Below the pieces are notes generated by a model. That model saw nothing but the letters and a program-made list of their open reading frames with translations, was not told the DNA's origin and ran no database searches. A DNA stretch of 58,549 nt. Origin: Saprolegnia diclina VS20. Lineage: Eukaryota; Oomycota; Saprolegniomycetes; Saprolegniales; Saprolegniaceae. The stretch spans positions 457,253 through 515,801 of the forward strand of contig NW_008246087.1 of NCBI RefSeq assembly GCF_000281045.1, written 5' to 3'. This document shows positions 55,101 to 58,549 of the stretch, one piece after another (position 1 is the stretch's first letter; each line of letters starts with the position of its first letter). The position numbers were made by a program, and so were the translations under genes.

Positions 55101-55539
55101 GCAGGCCATGGCCGAACACGCCATGCTCGCCCCGAGGCTGTACATGCCAGCGCCGCACGCCAAGCAGTCGGTCGGGTCGTTGGAGCCAGCGACCATACCA
55201 TACCTACGCCAAACCGCCTTGATGCAAGAGGAGGGGGGGCCGCGCGACGCACCCTGGGGGGCATGTGGCTGGGTTGCAGATGGACTGCCCGCCGCTGCTA
55301 AAGTACCCCGACGGGCACACGGCGCAGTCGGTGGCGTTGACCGCGCCAGCCGACGCCGCAAACCCTGGCGCACACTGCACCGGCTTGCACGTTGAGTTGC
55401 CCCCCGCGCCGTAGAGGCCTTGGATGCACTGGACGCAGCTGGACGTGGTCGTGTCAACGCCGTAGCCCGCGTCGCACGAGAGTGCCACCGACGTCAGCGC
55501 GCAGTGGCTCAGCGCCGCAACGTACACGAGGAGCCGCAT
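52140..55539 (-). CDS. Large Cys-rich repeat type I membrane protein (GCC2/GCC3, ephrin-receptor-like repeats)
   Basis: Four minus-strand exons: 55539-55253, 55203-54059, 54012-53093 and 53042-52140. Introns are 49, 46 and 50 nt and the frame is exact, giving 1084 residues. The start MRLLVYVAALSHCALTSVA is a clear signal peptide; an in-frame ATG at 55557 is the alternative. The ectodomain is an array of about 20 or more units of some 45 residues with the pattern C-x-P-G, then C-x-x-C-x(2)-G-x-[FY]-S-x-G-G, then C. It is the class found in GCC2/GCC3 and ephrin-receptor-like modules. A Cys-free domain (about 52740-52430) comes before a single TM helix (AIAFIIAAAVAVLVLVAFAAHRFG). The cytosolic tail is short and basic, ending MYQKRPLV. 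It is likely a cell-surface or adhesion protein. No kinase is attached. Confidence 0.85.
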
Positions 55540-56061
55540 AAGCGATCGAGGGTTCAAATGCGAGGATGAGAGCTAAAGAACAACAAGACGCGCGCGTATC
55601 TTGGCGGCGTTTCCGCTTCTGGCCAATCCCAAGGCGCGTAGAACAACAGCGTCGTATCCATGACGTGGCGCGCTGTGGAGACATTCAACGCGAGCCAATA
55701 CATGATGCTTTGAGCCTTCATAATTCTAGACACACCTGTACTTGGCCACTGAAATGATCGCAGCGTTGTGGCTCCGCGCATAGAGCGTGGACTGGCATGT
55801 TATCGCACCGTGGCGGACGACACTTACATGCGTGCTAATGGGAGGGTGACAGCGCTGCACATGACAAGCGAAAGACGTAGCGTTGACGCATAGAGTAAGA
55901 GCCTGCTCTCTCGACCGGATGGACACGATGAAGTATGAGTCCCCCACTGCTGTTGTACGAGATGCTGGAGTATACCGAGTGACACCGTTGTGAGCCAAGA
56001 GCCAAGAGACACGCAGGTGAAATAGGACGATTAGGTTAAGATGGATTTAGTTGGATGCCGA
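55540..56061. other. Intergenic between Cys-rich protein and formin
   Basis: About 520 bp. It should hold the promoter of the Cys-rich gene and the 3' end of the formin transcript. No gene recognised. Confidence 0.5.
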
Positions 56062-58549
56062 CTACGGACGCTCTTCCTTGTGTGTCGGGAGCGTCGACGA
56101 CGACGATGGCGTCTCGAGCGAGTCTTGCGACTTGAGCTGGCGACTGCTGTTGGAGCAAATCGAGTCGGTCGACGTCGGGTCAAACCCTTGCTCGAGCAAC
56201 TCGCGGCGCTTCTCTTCCGAGCGCTTGCCGCGGATCTTCTTGACAATGGCTTGCGCGTCGCCCTCCTTGAGCGAGTCGAGGCCCTTGCGCTGCTGCTTGG
56301 AGGACGCCAGCGCCTCCATGCGCTTGCGCGTTTCGGCTTCGCGCCGCACGCGCTTCTCTTCGGCGATACGCTTGCGCTCATTGTCGCGGTCGGCGGCCGC
56401 CAGCATTTGCCCAAAGCTCACAAAGATCGAGAAGAACGAGTCCGGACCACACCCTGCCGCGTCCGGGTCTTCGCCAAACCACTGCACACACTCGTTGAAC
56501 GTCTTCATCATGGCTTCAAATTCTTCCACGACCTTGGCCGACGTCGCGACCGACTTCTCCGCAAACTAGACACATATAAGAACTTGTAGTAGCATCGACA
56601 CCATCCACGTACCGGTGCAATGGCGTCCTGAAACTTGTCGTTCTCGGCAATCGACGGCAGCTTGGCGTGCAGTTCGAGCTCCGAGACGACCGTCGACGAC
56701 GCCTTCTTGATCGCAGCCTCGCCCGCCTTGAGCACTTGCAGCGTCACGCGACTCGCTTCGTTGAGCGCCTCGAGCTGGTCCGTAAACGTGAGCCACTCGG
56801 GGTTCTTCTTGCGCAGCACGATCGCCAGGTAGTTGAGGAGCGTCATCGAGTTGTCGGCCGCCTTGACTTGCACGAGCTTGAGCAAAATGCTCAGCTTGAA
56901 GCCCTGCGCGCCGCCTGGATGCATACACCATGACAATCCATTCTGCAAAGCACAAGGTGCCACGTACCGCGCGGGGTGCCTTCGTTGAGCGTGTTGCCGA
57001 GTGCGAGGACAAGCTTGAGGATCTCGGGAATCGCTGCGTTGGCCTTGAGCGCCGCGCACGTCGCGTTGACACTTTCGATGAGCCGCCGTTGCTCCTAGCA
57101 CGGCCCAGTCAGCAACTTGGTCCTTCCAGAGGCGCGCGATACCTCGACGTTGGCGTCAAACTGCCACGTCGCGAGCACGGCCTGGAGCCGGGTCGCGTAC
57201 CGGGGCACCGATGAAATCTCCAAGTAGTACTGTTCGGCGTCGCCCAAGAGCTTGACTTCGCCCGTGTACGCCTTGACCGTCTCGAGCTCTTCGCCTTCGG
57301 GCGCAAACTGGATGAGCGCCGCAATCTTTTCGGTCGTGAGCACGTCGCGATCAATCTCGAGTACGGCGCGCTTGATCTCGGGGTACGGCAGCCGGAAGCG
57401 GGCGAGCATGATGCCTACAGGGTGATTGTCATACGGTGCGAGTCGCGACAACACACGCACCGAGGTTGTTGGCGCGCTTGGCGTCAATGAGCGCGACACG
57501 CGTCGCGACCTTCTTCTTGGCGGCCGGCTTTTTCTTTTCCTTGTCGACCGCCGGCGGCGCCGACGCGAACAGCGTCGTGAGCGAGTCGAGCTCCTTCTGG
57601 TGCTCGTCCGAGAGCCTAGTGCGCCCGACACATTGAGAATGACAAACGATACAAATAAGAATCCGTACTCGATCTTGGACCAGAGCGACGTCTCGGTGGG
57701 CGCGGCCATTGGCTCCCAGTACAAGTTGCGGAGCTTGGGCTTGGCCTTGACCTTGGCGACAAACTTGACCACGTTGACCGCCACGTTGGCGCTCAGCGGC
57801 TTGGCCACCGGCACGACGGCGTCGGGTGTTGCCAAGAGAGCCGGGTTGAGGCCCTCGGCTTGCATCTTGAGCTCGATTTGCGGCAGCGGCATGCCCATGG
57901 CCTTGAGCTTGAGGTACTTGGCGTAGTCGGGGTGGTCCTTGACGAGGACGTCGGCGGGCGGCGCGGGCGCCTCCTCTTCCTTCTCCGGGATCAGCTTGTC
58001 CGGCGTCGCGAGTAGCGACGTGTCGAGGTTCTCAGCCTTCATCTTGAGCTCAATCTGCGGCGGCGGCATGCCCATCTTCTGCAGCTTGAAGAACTTGGCA
58101 TACTTGGGATGATCCTTGACCGCCAGCATCACTGGCTGCGCAGGCGCAGCAGGTGCCTCTTCGTCCTTCTCAGGAATCATCTTGTCGGGAGTCGAGAGCA
58201 AGGTCACGTCACAGCCTTCCGCCTTCATCTTGAGCTCAATCTGCGGCGGCGGCATGCCCATCTTCTGCAGCTTGAAGAACTTGGCGTACTTGGGATGATC
58301 TTTGACCGCGATCAAGACAGGACCCGCCGGCACCGGCTCGTCCTTCTCTGGGATCATCTTGTCGGGTGTCGACAGCAACGAGACATCGCAGCCTTCCGCC
58401 TTCATCTTGAGCTCGATTTGGGGTGGCGGCATGCCCATCTTCATGAGCTTGAAGAACTTGGCGTACTTGGGGTGATCCTTGACCGCAACCATGTCCGGGC
58501 CAGCCGGTGCCGGCGCCTCTTCTTCCTTCTCCGGGATCATCTTGTCGGG
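56062..58549 (-). CDS. Formin (FH2) with WASH-CCDC53-like tandem repeats, 5' truncated by the window
   Basis: Six downstream introns were placed. Exons are 58549-57669 (open to the edge), 57615-57461, 57414-57143, 57094-56968, 56914-56613 and 56565-56062. The last five introns are 46-53 nt. Four tandem repeats of about 55-65 residues (YAKFFKLxKMGMPPPQIELKMKAEG, spaced by LLSTPDKMIPEKDE linkers) come first. They resemble the WASH-complex CCDC53/WASHC3 motif. The FH2 domain follows: LRNLYWEPM, SLWSKIELSDEH, LPYPEIKRAVLEID, RYATRLQAVL, GNTLNEGTPRGGAQGFKLSILLKL and NPEWLTFTDQLEAL. The C-terminal tail is a charged coiled coil with Ser-rich end. Formins nucleate and elongate actin filaments. The FH1-like Pro tracts are replaced here by the GMPPPQ repeats. 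Confidence 0.93.
57850..58549 (-). repeat. Four coding tandem repeats in the formin
   Basis: Units of roughly 165-190 bp, each with HPKYAKFFKL, MGMPPPQIELKM and TPDK motifs. The first three are nearly identical. The fourth (nearest FH2) reads HPDYAKYLKLKAMGMPLPQ and is the most diverged. Further units probably lie beyond the window edge. Confidence 0.9.

Overview
The window looks like nuclear DNA of an oomycete, most likely a water mould of the Saprolegniales. This is inferred from several signs. Coding DNA is GC-rich, with many GT-AG introns of about 43-68 nt and very short gaps between genes. The tyrosine-kinase-like (TKL) receptor kinases are of a kind expanded in oomycetes. A flagellar transport gene (IFT22) is present, as expected for an organism with zoospores. 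The genes themselves are eukaryotic housekeeping genes: MED6, pinin, MEP50-like, mitochondrial EF-Tu, a formin and a DYRK kinase. Gene models were spliced by hand from splice sites and reading-frame continuity. Identifications rest on recognised motifs, with no database search.

Left part (1-15 kb): the 3' end of a coiled-coil protein, a secreted subtilisin-like protease with a lectin-like tail, pinin with a SAP domain, Mediator subunit 6, a small membrane protein, a MEP50/WDR77-like propeller, a class II DYRK kinase, a 144-residue unknown protein and mitochondrial EF-Tu. Several neighbours end tail-to-tail with only 13-66 bp between stop codons.

Middle (15-51 kb): five receptor-like TKL kinases, called A to E here. 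A (15386-18006), B (29173-33110) and C (40575-44298) are on the minus strand. D (44473-47155) and E (47965-50797) are on the plus strand. All five share the same start of the ectodomain: a Cys-rich module followed by an exon with the motif F-[RH]-[SG]-N-G-[LI]. This is followed by roughly one leucine-rich repeat per exon, a transmembrane helix and a TKL kinase. B and C carry a second, different Cys module. Between A and B lies an unstable stretch: a four-repeat 'FGT..PC' protein, three copies of a polytopic membrane protein family and retroelement remnants. Of the three copies, one is a pseudogene split by a 1072-bp inverted-repeat transposon, one is intact up to an assembly gap, and one is an inverted pseudogene. 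Between B and C are a PHD/Tudor-type chromatin protein, a propeller-like protein and an SK-type channel whose pore lacks the GYG filter. The start codons of the last two overlap within one CATG.

Right part (51-58.5 kb): IFT22, a 1084-residue secreted Cys-rich repeat membrane protein, and a formin cut by the window edge that carries four tandem WASH-CCDC53-like repeats before its FH2 domain.

The strongest candidate for something undescribed is the receptor-kinase family. Its shared ectodomain code matches nothing I can name. It occurs five times, as a divergent C/D pair, a D-E tandem pair and two outliers, and includes members with altered kinase motifs.
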